Below, piece after piece: positions 18,424-26,425 of a DNA stretch of 64,000 nt. The position numbers were made by a program, and so were the translations under genes. Position 1 is the stretch's first letter. Every line of letters begins with the position of its first letter. The stretch comes from Pseudothermotoga elfii DSM 9442 = NBRC 107921 (GTDB lineage: Bacteria > Thermotogota > Thermotogae > Thermotogales > DSM-5069), in contig NC_022792.1 of assembly GCF_000504085.1 (NCBI RefSeq), positions 1,950,001 through 2,014,000 on the forward strand. The letters are read 5' to 3'. The notes beneath the pieces are model-generated. The model searched no databases and was not told where the DNA came from. It was given only the letters and a program-made list of their open reading frames with translations.

Positions 18424-19032
18424 TTATTTTTCCACAATGCCGTGTTTTATTATGTCTATCATCGCATTGCTTTCATCAAGCAATTTTTTAACATCTTGCT
18501 TTATATTCTCCGGTTTGGATCTGTAGACTTCAAAATATACCTCCGTAAGCCCCCTAAAGAGGCACACGATAAATTTAATAGCAATTTCTGCTGTTATGCC
18601 ATCTCTCAAGTTCAATTTTTGTATTTTCTCAAACAAAATATTAAAAAAACTCGTTTGAAGTTCCTTGAGATCATTGACAACTTTTGTTTTGACTTGGTCA
18701 GGTGCACTCATGAGAGTTGCCAGAAAATCAACCATTTCAGGCTTTTCATAAGACAACTGTACTTTTCTGATGGCCCAGGCTTTCATCATATCGAAAGGAT
18801 CGTCATTTTTATGGCTTTCGACAAATTTATTAAATTCCTCCAGAGTTTGACCCAAGACCATCTTGTAAGTCTCGTAATATAAATTTTCCTTATCTTTGAA
18901 ATAATGGAATATCAATCCCTTGGCAACCTGAGCATTTTTCGCTATCTGATTGGTAGAAGCTGCTTCGTATCCCTTTTTCCCAAATTCTTCCATCGCAAGC
19001 ATGAGTATCTTGTCTTTTTTCTTGTAAGACAT
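18424..19032 (-). CDS. TetR-family transcriptional repressor (TM1030-like)
   Basis: The 202-residue regulator has an N-terminal TetR helix-turn-helix (ILMLAMEEFGKKGYEAASTNQIAKNAQVAKGLIFHYF split over helices 1-4) and an alpha-helical ligand-binding C-terminal domain. By recall it closely resembles the structurally studied Thermotoga maritima TM1030. It is the third gene of an operon with an ABC ATPase and permease, 7 bases after the permease. A 24-base palindrome in that operon's promoter is its likely operator, so the protein should repress its own exporter until a ligand binds. Confidence 0.93.
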   Translation of the reverse strand: MSYKKKDKILMLAMEEFGKKGYEAASTNQIAKNAQVAKGLIFHYFKDKENLYYETYKMVLGQTLEEFNKFVESHKNDDPFDMMKAWAIRKVQLSYEKPEMVDFLATLMSAPDQVKTKVVNDLKELQTSFFNILFEKIQKLNLRDGITAEIAIKFIVCLFRGLTEVYFEVYRSKPENIKQDVKKLLDESNAMIDIIKHGIVEK

Positions 19033-19039
19033 ATATCTA

Positions 19040-19837
19040 TCACACCAGGATATCTTTTTTGGAGTAAACGATCAAAGATAGCAACAGTGATGTAGGAATA
19101 AGCAGTGCATAAAAATATAAAAACGATTGCTCTAAGCCAGATTTAATAACAGCAGAAGCATCTGAATAAGAAAAGGGCGTAAAATACTTCAAAAATTCCG
19201 CCTTCTCTGTCAACTTTGAAATCACATTTAAAATATACAGAACAAACATAATTCCGAGAGAAAGTGAAAACGCGTTTTCAGGCCTTTTCAAAGTTGATCC
19301 AACAAGAAAACTAATACTCATAATGGCTATGTGAAGTATTATCTGAGACAACCAGAAGATCCAGAATTTGCCGGTATCAAAATCACTCTGTTTGAAAATG
19401 TTCAGAACCATTAATGAAGACAGAGAAACGACTACATCAAAAATAATCAATTCTGAGATTGATTCACTGAATTTGCTCAGAACAACACTGATACGATTGA
19501 CTGGCCTTGTAAGCAGAAACTCTACAGTTTTTTCAATTTCTTCTCGAGAAACACTTCTTGCTCCAACAATCACGGCAAAAACACTTCCAACCAGAGTAAT
19601 ATATATACTCGATACCATGGCAAGATAATTCAATATATTTGAAAAATCAATATCTTCAAGATTGAAAAGCTTCACGAACGCTTTTGGCATGATTTTCATC
19701 CATCTGGTAAGGAGTTCTGTTTCAGAGGCAAACGATGGATATATAGAAACATACATAAATTGAATTGCAACAAGCACAATCGTCCAGATTAACACACTTT
19801 TCATATTTCTTTTTAAATCCCAGCGATAAATATTCAT
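19040..19837 (-). CDS. ABC-2 type transporter permease
   Basis: This 265-residue integral membrane protein has about six hydrophobic segments, for example SVLIWTIVLVAIQFMYVSIY, ILNYLAMVSSIYITLVGSVFAVIVGA and ALLIPTSLLLSLIVY. The cytosolic motif RSVSREEIEKTVEFLLTRPV is the coupling helix region typical of ABC-2 exporters. I start at ATG 19837 behind AGGAGGAG; the start overlaps the stop of the ATPase gene (ATGA). It would form a homodimeric exporter with that ATPase. Substrate unknown, probably a hydrophobic compound related to the TetR ligand. Confidence 0.9.
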   Translation of the reverse strand: MNIYRWDLKRNMKSVLIWTIVLVAIQFMYVSIYPSFASETELLTRWMKIMPKAFVKLFNLEDIDFSNILNYLAMVSSIYITLVGSVFAVIVGARSVSREEIEKTVEFLLTRPVNRISVVLSKFSESISELIIFDVVVSLSSLMVLNIFKQSDFDTGKFWIFWLSQIILHIAIMSISFLVGSTLKRPENAFSLSLGIMFVLYILNVISKLTEKAEFLKYFTPFSYSDASAVIKSGLEQSFLYFYALLIPTSLLLSLIVYSKKDILV

Positions 19838-20718
19838 TTTGACTCCTCCTTGTAGTAAGATATAAAAATCTCTTCTAAGGAAGGATCCTCTATCCATAAA
19901 TCATTTACTTTCAACCCGGAAAGTTTTTTGATCAGATCGCCGATTAAACCATAATAAATAAAACTCGTAGTACCATTTTCACTCTTAAAATCTTTTATTT
20001 GCAGTACATTTTTCAAAGTACTGGGATTTTCATCAGTCTTCAATTTCACAATTTTATATTTCTGCTTCATCAGATCATCTATTTTTTCTGTCCTCAGAAT
20101 TTTGCCATCCTTTATCAAAGCGACTCTGTCGCAAAGCTTCTCAACTTCACTCAGAATGTGCGATGAAAAGAAAACAGTCACACCTTTTTTTCTTTCCTCC
20201 TTAAGAATTTCAAACAATAAATTCTGTATGAGCGGATCCAAACCATTCGTTGGTTCATCAAGAATTAGCAATTTTGGCTTATGCATCAATGCTTGAACTA
20301 TGGCAACTTTTTTCTTATTTCCCATAGAAAGCTCTCTAAATCTTTTCTTTACGTCAATCGAAAAATTTCTGCACAGCTTTTCTACATAACTTTTTTCGGC
20401 AGTCTTATAAAACCTGGCGGTGTACTCCAGAAAATCTTTAACTGTTACCTCAGGATAGAAATTCACTTCGCCTGGTATATAACCTATTTCATTGCGAAGT
20501 TCCTCTCCATATTCGCGTAAGTCTTTCTCAAATATTTTTATGGTTCCATGATTCGGAAAGATCAACCTGAGGATTAATCTGATTGTAGTTGTTTTACCAG
20601 CACCGTTTGGACCAATAAACCCAAAGATTTCACCCTCCTGAACTCTGAGGTTTACTTTTTCTATTCCCCTGCTTTTTCCATAATACTTGGTAAGGTCTTT
20701 TACCTCCAGCGCGTTCAC
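19834..20718 (-). CDS. ABC transporter ATP-binding protein
   Basis: The 294-residue ATPase has Walker A GPNGAGKTTT, signature LSMGNKKKVAI (a variant of LSGGQ), Walker B LLILDEPTNGLDP and the H-loop in FFSSHILSE, with a C-terminal extension of about 80 residues as in CcmA/DrrA-type exporters. It starts at GTG 20718 behind GGAGGAG. It powers the permease encoded next, and both are controlled by the TetR regulator at the end of the operon. Confidence 0.95.
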   Translation of the reverse strand: MNALEVKDLTKYYGKSRGIEKVNLRVQEGEIFGFIGPNGAGKTTTIRLILRLIFPNHGTIKIFEKDLREYGEELRNEIGYIPGEVNFYPEVTVKDFLEYTARFYKTAEKSYVEKLCRNFSIDVKKRFRELSMGNKKKVAIVQALMHKPKLLILDEPTNGLDPLIQNLLFEILKEERKKGVTVFFSSHILSEVEKLCDRVALIKDGKILRTEKIDDLMKQKYKIVKLKTDENPSTLKNVLQIKDFKSENGTTSFIYYGLIGDLIKKLSGLKVNDLWIEDPSLEEIFISYYKEESK

Positions 20719-20751
20719 ACTATCTCCTCCTCTAACTGGCTGACATATAGT

Positions 20752-20781
20752 ATTTTATCACTTTATTGACCATGTGGTCAA
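20752..20781 (-). promoter_or_regulatory. Promoter of the ABC exporter-TetR operon
   Basis: On the minus strand TTGACC (20781-20776) is 18 bases from TAAAAT (20757-20752). The -35 hexamer and most of the spacer lie inside the palindromic operator. Confidence 0.7.
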
Positions 20782-20785
20782 TAAA
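20762..20785. promoter_or_regulatory. Palindromic TetR operator
   Basis: A perfect palindrome with 11-base arms, tttattgacca and tggtcaataaa, around a TG centre. It covers the -35 of the exporter operon and lies 12 bases from the -35 of the divergent kdgK promoter, so binding could affect both. Assignment to the local TetR protein is inference from position and symmetry. Confidence 0.75.
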
Positions 20786-20797
20786 TTTTGAACAACA

Positions 20798-20827
20798 TTG
20801 ACATGCTGCAAAAAGATATGATAGAAT
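20798..20827 (+). promoter_or_regulatory. Promoter of the KDG kinase gene
   Basis: TTGACA (20798-20803), 18 bases, TAGAAT (20822-20827). The roughly 50-base leader between this and ATG 20885 is very AT-rich with imperfect dyad symmetry around 20832-20861, a possible site for the IclR regulator encoded downstream. Confidence 0.65.
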
Positions 20828-20884
20828 GAATGTTGATTTATTAATAGTATTATTGATTAACTATAAAGAAATAGAGGTGATAAT

Positions 20885-21907
20885 ATGTCGCAAGTCGTTA
20901 CCTTCGGAGAAATCATGATGAGGCTTTCTGCTCAAAGTCACTTGAGATTGATTCAGGCGTCACAGTTTGATGTTACATATGCGGGCGCCGAAGCAAATGT
21001 CGCTGTTTCGCTTGCTAATTTTGGTATAGATGTTGCTTTTGTAACAAAATTGCCAAAAAATGATCTGGGGCTGGCAGTTTTACGCATTCTCAGGCAATAT
21101 GGTGTTGACACATCATACATATGTTTTGGTGAAGGTAGGCTCGGACTTTATTTCCTCGAAACAGGTTTTTCCCAGAGACCTTCGAAGGTTATATATGACA
21201 GAGCCAACTCTGTTTTTGCCCTCTCGAATCCCGATGATTTTGACTGGGATAAAATTCTGGAAAATGCGAAATGGTTCCACTTTACAGGCATCACACCAGC
21301 TCTTTCAGACAACCTTGTTGAATCATGCAGAAATGCCTTGAAAAAATCGAAAGAAAAAGGAATTATGACATCCTGTGATCTGAATTACCGCGCAAAATTA
21401 TGGAGTGAGGAAAAAGCAAGGCAAGTAATGAGTGAGCTGGTTGAATATGTTGATGTGCTTTTTGCTAACGAGGAAGATGCAGAAAAAGTTTTCGGCATTA
21501 AAGCAGATAATTCAAATATAATCGAAGGAAAACTAAGCTTGAAAGGTTATGAACAGGTATGTACAAGATTACAGGAAAAATTTGGGTTCAAGAAAGTTGC
21601 AATAAGTCTTCGTGAAAGTATCGTAGCTAATGTTAACAAATGGTCTGGAGTTTTGATGGATGGAAAAGATTTTTATTCAAGCAAACAGTATACAGTTCAC
21701 ATTGTTGACAGAGTTGGTGCCGGTGATTCATTTGCTGCAGGCCTAATATTTGGCTTTCTAAACAATATGAAACCTCAGGAATCTCTCGAGTTTGCCGTTG
21801 CCGCTTCATGCTTGAAACACACCATCGCTGGAGATTTCAACCAGGTCAGCATCGATGAGGTCAAAAAGCTTGCAAAAGGCGAAGGCTCTGGGAGAGTCGT
21901 CCGCTAA
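20885..21907 (+). CDS. kdgK: 2-keto-3-deoxygluconate kinase (PfkB family)
   Basis: This 340-residue PfkB-family sugar kinase starts SQVVTFGEIMMRLSAQSHLR and has AGAEANVAVSLANFG, typical of KDG kinases, then the anion-hole/catalytic motif VDRVGAGDSFAAG with the base Asp. It would phosphorylate 2-keto-3-deoxygluconate from hexuronate catabolism to KDPG. AGAGGTGAT precedes the ATG. The next gene, 13 bases on, is an IclR-type regulator, consistent with KDG-responsive control. Other PfkB sugar kinases are possible. Confidence 0.85.
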   Translation: MSQVVTFGEIMMRLSAQSHLRLIQASQFDVTYAGAEANVAVSLANFGIDVAFVTKLPKNDLGLAVLRILRQYGVDTSYICFGEGRLGLYFLETGFSQRPSKVIYDRANSVFALSNPDDFDWDKILENAKWFHFTGITPALSDNLVESCRNALKKSKEKGIMTSCDLNYRAKLWSEEKARQVMSELVEYVDVLFANEEDAEKVFGIKADNSNIIEGKLSLKGYEQVCTRLQEKFGFKKVAISLRESIVANVNKWSGVLMDGKDFYSSKQYTVHIVDRVGAGDSFAAGLIFGFLNNMKPQESLEFAVAASCLKHTIAGDFNQVSIDEVKKLAKGEGSGRVVR

Positions 21908-21920
21908 GGAGATAATGTAT

Positions 21921-22673
21921 ATGGCAATTGGATCAGTTGAAAAGGCACTGAAAATTTTTGAATACGTGATTTCGAAAAAAAATGGAGCAAGAATACAGGA
22001 TATAGCGCAACATATGAATTTGTCTCCTCCGGCTGTTTACAAACACCTTGAGACGCTCGTTAATTGCGGTTATGTCTACAAAGAACCGCAGACTCACAAA
22101 TATATCGCATCGTACAAAATAGTTGAACTGAGCAGCATAGTTTTGCGAAACGTCCAGGTCAGAGAAATCGCTCACCCATTTCTTGTAGACCTGATGGAAA
22201 AGACAGGAATGACCGTCCATTTTGCAATAAAAGACGGTGACGAAGGTGTATACGTGGACAAAATAGAAAGCGCAAGGACCATACCAACCATTTCACGCAT
22301 AGGTATGCGAATGAGACTTTATTCTACCGGCTTTGGCAAAGCTATTCTGGCTTTTATGCCATCGGAAGAGCTCAACAGCTATCTTTCAAGGGTGAAACTG
22401 GTAAAGCACACACATAACACAATAACTGATCCAGACAGATTAATCCATGAGCTTTCACTCATAAGGCAAAAAGGCTACGCTATAGACAATGAAGAAAACG
22501 AGCATGGTGTTAAATGCTTGGGCGCACCGGTGTTTGATTATACAGGGAACGTAATAGGAGGTATAAGTGTTACAGCAGCTGCAACTTCTTTCAGTGAACA
22601 AACGATTGTTGTTGTCGCCATGGAGGTTATGAGGACAGCCCATGAAATCTCTAAGAAACTCGGCGCATCTTGA
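21921..22673 (+). CDS. IclR-family transcriptional regulator (KdgR-like)
   Basis: The 250-residue regulator has an N-terminal winged helix (SVEKALKIFEYVISKKNGARIQ, then LSPPAVYKHLETLVNCGYVY) and an IclR effector-binding domain with YSTGFGKAILAFMP and IDNEENEHGVKCLGAPVFD. I start it at ATG 21921 because AAGGAG is 9 bases upstream, while the ATG at 21915 is only 3 bases from it. It is cotranscribed with the KDG kinase. It resembles the second IclR protein at 37646 throughout, suggesting duplication with a change of effector. Confidence 0.92.
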   Translation: MAIGSVEKALKIFEYVISKKNGARIQDIAQHMNLSPPAVYKHLETLVNCGYVYKEPQTHKYIASYKIVELSSIVLRNVQVREIAHPFLVDLMEKTGMTVHFAIKDGDEGVYVDKIESARTIPTISRIGMRMRLYSTGFGKAILAFMPSEELNSYLSRVKLVKHTHNTITDPDRLIHELSLIRQKGYAIDNEENEHGVKCLGAPVFDYTGNVIGGISVTAAATSFSEQTIVVVAMEVMRTAHEISKKLGAS

Positions 22674-22674
22674 A

Positions 22675-23451
22675 TCAAATATTCAAAACGTCACTGAGTT
22701 TTTCATACGATTCTCGAGCGATTCTCTTTGGGTCCATCTCCCAGTACTTCCCATTAAATAATTCCACCGAAACAACCCCATCATAACCTATCTTTCGCAA
22801 TACAGCAAAAAATTCTTTAATTGGTAACTTTCCATCGCCGGGCATCAATCTGTCATGGTCAGCCGCAACTTCTACTTCATCCAGATTACTCACATGTACC
22901 AGAAATATGTTTTCCGGTTTCATGTCTTCAAGTTCACGCAACTTTGAACCACCCTTGAAAAAATGGTATGTGTCTATCACAAGTCCAACGTTGCTCTCGT
23001 TCAATTCCTGAATAATATCACGCGCAAGACTAAACCTGCTGATCGAGCAATCTTTTTCTCCGAGAAATTCAAAACCAATTTTCACATAATACTGTTTTGC
23101 TAACTTTGAAAACTCTCTTAGGGCGCGCAATGTTTCTTTTTTAATCTCTTTTTCTGAAAACTCCTCTTTCACAAAGCCTGGTATGACAACAATTACTTTA
23201 ACGCGCAATTGTTCAGCAATAACACAGAGCATTTCAAATTTCTCAAACTTATCTGCAAAATTATCACTGAAAGTAGCCTGCTCGAGCGAGTTTATCGAGT
23301 ACGGATCCAGAGCATTTTTAATCAGTTCGACACTTATATCATGCAAAGATTTTTCAGCAATGGCTTTAAAAAGCTTTTCTTTCCAAATTTCAATTACGTC
23401 AAATCCTGCATCAGAAGCAGAATTGATATCACTAAAAAGATCATGTTTCAT
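22675..23451 (-). CDS. Sugar phosphate isomerase/epimerase-like TIM-barrel protein
   Basis: The 258-residue protein belongs to the xylose isomerase-like TIM-barrel superfamily (AP endonuclease 2 family). It shows metal-ligand acids and His in IGFEFLGEKD, LVIDTYHFFKGG, LVHVSNLDE and VSVELFNGKYW. It likely isomerises a sugar or keto-sugar. The ATG at 23451 has GGAG 8 bases upstream, but the in-frame codons before it read KGFNGVTS, which looks like the missing first beta strand; no normal start codon exists there. A TATAAT lies at 23507-23502, inside the end of the upstream gene. It is convergent with the IclR gene, with only one base between them. Confidence 0.82.
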   Translation of the reverse strand: MKHDLFSDINSASDAGFDVIEIWKEKLFKAIAEKSLHDISVELIKNALDPYSINSLEQATFSDNFADKFEKFEMLCVIAEQLRVKVIVVIPGFVKEEFSEKEIKKETLRALREFSKLAKQYYVKIGFEFLGEKDCSISRFSLARDIIQELNESNVGLVIDTYHFFKGGSKLRELEDMKPENIFLVHVSNLDEVEVAADHDRLMPGDGKLPIKEFFAVLRKIGYDGVVSVELFNGKYWEMDPKRIARESYEKLSDVLNI

Positions 23452-23501
23452 AGACGTGACTCCGTTGAACCCTTTAACCCCCTTTTTATGATTAATCGTA
23501 G

Positions 23502-23507
23502 ATTATA
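23502..23507 (-). promoter_or_regulatory. -10 box of the TIM-barrel gene
   Basis: TATAAT on the minus strand. It predicts a transcript start near 23495 and a leader of about 45 bases before ATG 23451. The -35 is weak. Confidence 0.4.
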
Positions 23508-23516
23508 CTACAGCTT

Positions 23517-23936
23517 TCACTCGCCTATAATTTTGACCAAAACGCGTTTGTCCCTCATACCATCAAATTCCCCATAAAACACCTGCTCCCACGGGCCAAG
23601 ATCAAGCTTTCCATTTGTGATTGCCACAACAACCTCTCTTCCCATAATTGTTCTTTTCAAATGGGCATCTGCGTTATTCTCAAAACTATCATTATGTTTA
23701 TACTGTGAATAAGGTTTTTCTGGAGCAAGTTTTTCAAGCCAATTCTCGAAATCCTGATGAAGTCCACGTTCATCGTCGTTTATAAAAACACTTGCGGTTA
23801 TATGCATCGCATTACATAAAAGCAATCCATCTTTGATTCCACTTTCTTCAACGCATTTTTCCAGAAGATGAGTAATGTTCACAAATTCTCTTCGCCTCTT
23901 TGTATGAAACCACAACTCTTTTCTGAAAGTTTTCAT
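23517..23936 (-). CDS. YjbQ/UPF0047 family protein
   Basis: This 139-residue protein matches the YjbQ (UPF0047) family over its length: [21 protein letters not shown], the [12 protein letters not shown] motif with conserved His, and [19 protein letters not shown] near the end. Members form compact trimers, and some replace thiamin phosphate synthase in vivo; the true activity is debated. AAGGAGG lies upstream of ATG 23936. It follows the RlmN-like radical SAM gene by 45 bases and is probably the last gene of that operon. Confidence 0.9.
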   Translation of the reverse strand: MKTFRKELWFHTKRRREFVNITHLLEKCVEESGIKDGLLLCNAMHITASVFINDDERGLHQDFENWLEKLAPEKPYSQYKHNDSFENNADAHLKRTIMGREVVVAITNGKLDLGPWEQVFYGEFDGMRDKRVLVKIIGE

Positions 23937-23981
23937 TTTATCCCTCCTTAAAAAATCACTTCACTCGAATGGAATATAAAA

Positions 23982-24953
23982 TTAAGATTGATCAAAATGA
24001 TTGTAGAATAACACATTTTCACTCTTCTGAACATATGTATAAGCCTGAGACAGCTTCTGAGTGTTAGAAATATGTTTCCTTATATATTGACCGCAATTAC
24101 TACCTATTTTATTTTCCTCAGGTTCTCCGATGCTTAAGATGATTTCAAAACCGGATTTTTTCAACTCTTCCATGAAAACCCTGTGTCTAACTGGAAAACC
24201 TGTGGACAGGTCTATATCAGATTCGATTTGATTATTCACCGCGTTATACGTCGGATTCACGGGAGTTATCTTTATCAGGAATTTATCAGGCGAAAATGTG
24301 TTTGCTATCTTCTCTGCGCTCACCGTTACTTTATTTGAAAGTGCGAAATTTAATGCTATCTTTCTATCATTGTTTTTTACAAATTTTTCTCCATAAAGAG
24401 CTATATCTTTAAACGACCATTTTCGCACAGGTATGATTTCATCGCGTTGATTCTCATCTGTAGAATGAATCGAAAATTGAAGCTGGAATCTTCCTTGGTA
24501 ATGTCTTTGTTTTATACTCAGCAGCCGATCGAAAAATTCCTCACACCCATACGGGGCTACCGTAGATATAGATGGGATCAAATTCTCGTGATCTGAAACC
24601 TTTTCGAGCACAGTCAGAACATTTTTGTTGAGTGCCGGTTCTCCCATTCTCGCAAATTGAATTTTAAATTTTTTCACTTTGACAAGACCATCTGGAAAAT
24701 ACTCTTTTATTAAAAAATCAATCTGTTCAAGCATCTCTTCGGCTGTCAATTTTCCTTCGTAATAACCACCAGCATCGCACATCAGACACCCCACAGGGCA
24801 ACCTTTCAATGTTGAAATTATCAAAACCCATTTTTCATTCCTTGAAAAAGGTGGTTGAACCGATTGAACAAATTCAACCATGCTTCCTCTCGAAGTTATG
24901 CCAATATAAACGGTGGCTATATTTTCTTTACCATACTTTGCAATAATTTTCAT
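23982..24953 (-). CDS. RlmN/Cfr-like radical SAM protein of unknown substrate
   Basis: The 323-residue protein parallels RlmN without its N-terminal RNA-binding domain: 4Fe-4S motif KGCPVGCLMCDAG, RMGEPALNKNVLTVLE (compare GMGEPLLNYDNV in rlmN), LQFSIHSTDENQRDEIIPV and a C-terminal Cys in SNCGQYI that corresponds to the catalytic Cys of RlmN. A 33-residue tail follows. These features suggest a dual-cysteine methyl-transfer mechanism, but the target is unknown and may not be rRNA. Start ATG 24953 has GGGAGG upstream. It sits 3 bases after an FAD oxidoreductase gene, which could supply electrons for the cluster (inference). Confidence 0.85.
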   Translation of the reverse strand: MKIIAKYGKENIATVYIGITSRGSMVEFVQSVQPPFSRNEKWVLIISTLKGCPVGCLMCDAGGYYEGKLTAEEMLEQIDFLIKEYFPDGLVKVKKFKIQFARMGEPALNKNVLTVLEKVSDHENLIPSISTVAPYGCEEFFDRLLSIKQRHYQGRFQLQFSIHSTDENQRDEIIPVRKWSFKDIALYGEKFVKNNDRKIALNFALSNKVTVSAEKIANTFSPDKFLIKITPVNPTYNAVNNQIESDIDLSTGFPVRHRVFMEELKKSGFEIILSIGEPEENKIGSNCGQYIRKHISNTQKLSQAYTYVQKSENVLFYNHFDQS

Positions 24954-24956
24954 TTT

Positions 24957-25742
24957 TCAACCTCCCAGTATATTCATAGCTGTTTCTATCGCCTGACCAA
25001 TGGCGATACTCATCTGCCTATGACTGCCATGCGCATCGCCAACGATATATATATCACTGGTGCGCTCTTTGACAAACAACACATTTGGAACCCTTCCAAT
25101 ACAAATCAACAGGGCATCAAATTCATATACTGCCTTATGCGTGGTTAAAATAAGCTTTTCACCCTGGATTACATCCAAAATTGGTTCTGAAAAATGAAAA
25201 ACAATCGGAGAATTCATAGCCAGATCCCTAAGTCTTTTTATGGCTTTTATTCTCCCACTCCTGCTGAATATATGAACTGACCGGACTCCATTTTCAAAAG
25301 CTTTTAGCGCCCCGTCGAGAGCAGCATCTCCTGCACCAAAAACAGCAAGTGATTCTATATCTGCTGGTAAATGTCTGTATTCGTAAACAACATTACTGCT
25401 CACTTCAAATTTTAAAATCCTTCTTGGCAATGTACCACTTGCCACAATAATTTTGTCGAAGAGATATTCTTTGGATCTGGTTAAAACTCTACGATTGAAA
25501 ATTTCCACAACTTCTTCATAAAGAACATTTATAGAAAATTCATTTAAACTCACTTTCAGAGATCTTGCAATCTCTTCACCACTACACGGAGAAATTATTG
25601 GTACGTTCTCAACACGCCATGCATTGGCGATGAGACCACCCACAGATTCTTTTTCAAAAACAGATATCTCTATGCCGCAGCGTTTGAGAAAAACTGCGGC
25701 GGAAACACCTGCCGGACCAGCGCCTACGATCCCAACATGCAT
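24957..25742 (-). CDS. Thioredoxin reductase-like FAD/NAD(P) oxidoreductase without CxxC
   Basis: The 261-residue flavoprotein has FAD-binding GIVGAGPAGVSAA, NAD(P)-binding VFGAGDAALDGA and a C-terminal FAD motif IYIVGDAHGSHRQMSIAIGQA. It is shorter than thioredoxin reductase (about 310) and lacks the redox-active CxxC between the two nucleotide domains, so it should transfer electrons from NAD(P)H to a protein or small molecule directly. It overlaps the isochorismatase-like gene by 19 bases and precedes the radical SAM gene by 3 bases. A role as reductant of the radical SAM cluster is possible but unproven. Confidence 0.88.
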   Translation of the reverse strand: MHVGIVGAGPAGVSAAVFLKRCGIEISVFEKESVGGLIANAWRVENVPIISPCSGEEIARSLKVSLNEFSINVLYEEVVEIFNRRVLTRSKEYLFDKIIVASGTLPRRILKFEVSSNVVYEYRHLPADIESLAVFGAGDAALDGALKAFENGVRSVHIFSRSGRIKAIKRLRDLAMNSPIVFHFSEPILDVIQGEKLILTTHKAVYEFDALLICIGRVPNVLFVKERTSDIYIVGDAHGSHRQMSIAIGQAIETAMNILGG

Positions 25743-26293
25743 ATTATCTCATCTGCTAAACTCACAACTGCAAAACCATGAGCCAAGCTTTTTAAAGATG
25801 AAAAATGATACCAGTCATTTTTATCCCAGCACGCATCCTGGGCAACTACGACCTCGTATCCTCTTACAAATGCACTTCGCACAGTTGTCTCAACGCATAA
25901 ATGTGTCATGACACCGCAAACAACCAGCTGTTTCACCTGTTCTTTTCGAAGACAGTTTTCAAGTTTCGTTTTATGAAATGCATCATATGAATCTTTGTAT
26001 ATAATTTGTGCCTTTTTCTGAATCACCGACAATTCAGTTTGTTGTCCTTCAACGGAGTTTCCCCACCATTGCTTCATCATTTTATTGTTTCCTCTGTGGA
26101 CAGTACAAAAAACAGGTAAAGCCTTATCTTCAAAGGCTTTTATTAGATCGTTGATTTTTTTCAAAGCGTTCTCTACACCCGGCAGATAAGCTCCTCCGTG
26201 CAAATCACAGAAATATCTCTGTACATCAATTACCAGCAAAGCTACATGATTTATCCTGCAAGGATGTCTTCTTCTTTCTTCCAGAAAAAACAA
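25724..26293 (-). CDS. Isochorismatase-family cysteine hydrolase
   Basis: The 189-residue protein shows the complete catalytic triad of the family: Asp in ALLVIDVQRYF, Lys in IYKDSYDAF and Cys in CGVMTHLCVETTVRSA. Such enzymes are nicotinamidases, N-carbamoylsarcosine amidases or related amidohydrolases. It starts at TTG 26293 behind AGAGGTG. It is first in a minus-strand operon with the flavoprotein, the radical SAM protein and YjbQ. Nicotinamidase activity is possible but the Asp-x-His metal site is not convincing, so I leave it at family level. Confidence 0.88.
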   Translation of the reverse strand: MFFLEERRRHPCRINHVALLVIDVQRYFCDLHGGAYLPGVENALKKINDLIKAFEDKALPVFCTVHRGNNKMMKQWWGNSVEGQQTELSVIQKKAQIIYKDSYDAFHKTKLENCLRKEQVKQLVVCGVMTHLCVETTVRSAFVRGYEVVVAQDACWDKNDWYHFSSLKSLAHGFAVVSLADEIICMLGS

Positions 26294-26425
26294 GAAATCA
26301 CCTCTCAGAATATTTTATCGCAAATATTTTTATTTTCAGGCAATAATAACGAAATCATAGTCAATGCCAATTTAATAAAAAATGCTAAAATCAGTTTGGT
26401 AGAGAACAATCATGAGGTGATGTCA

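Noticed and set aside
26198-26425. N-terminal extension of the GGDEF protein
   Set aside because: Overlaps the divergent isochorismatase-type gene and has no ribosome-binding site; TTG 26426 is better.
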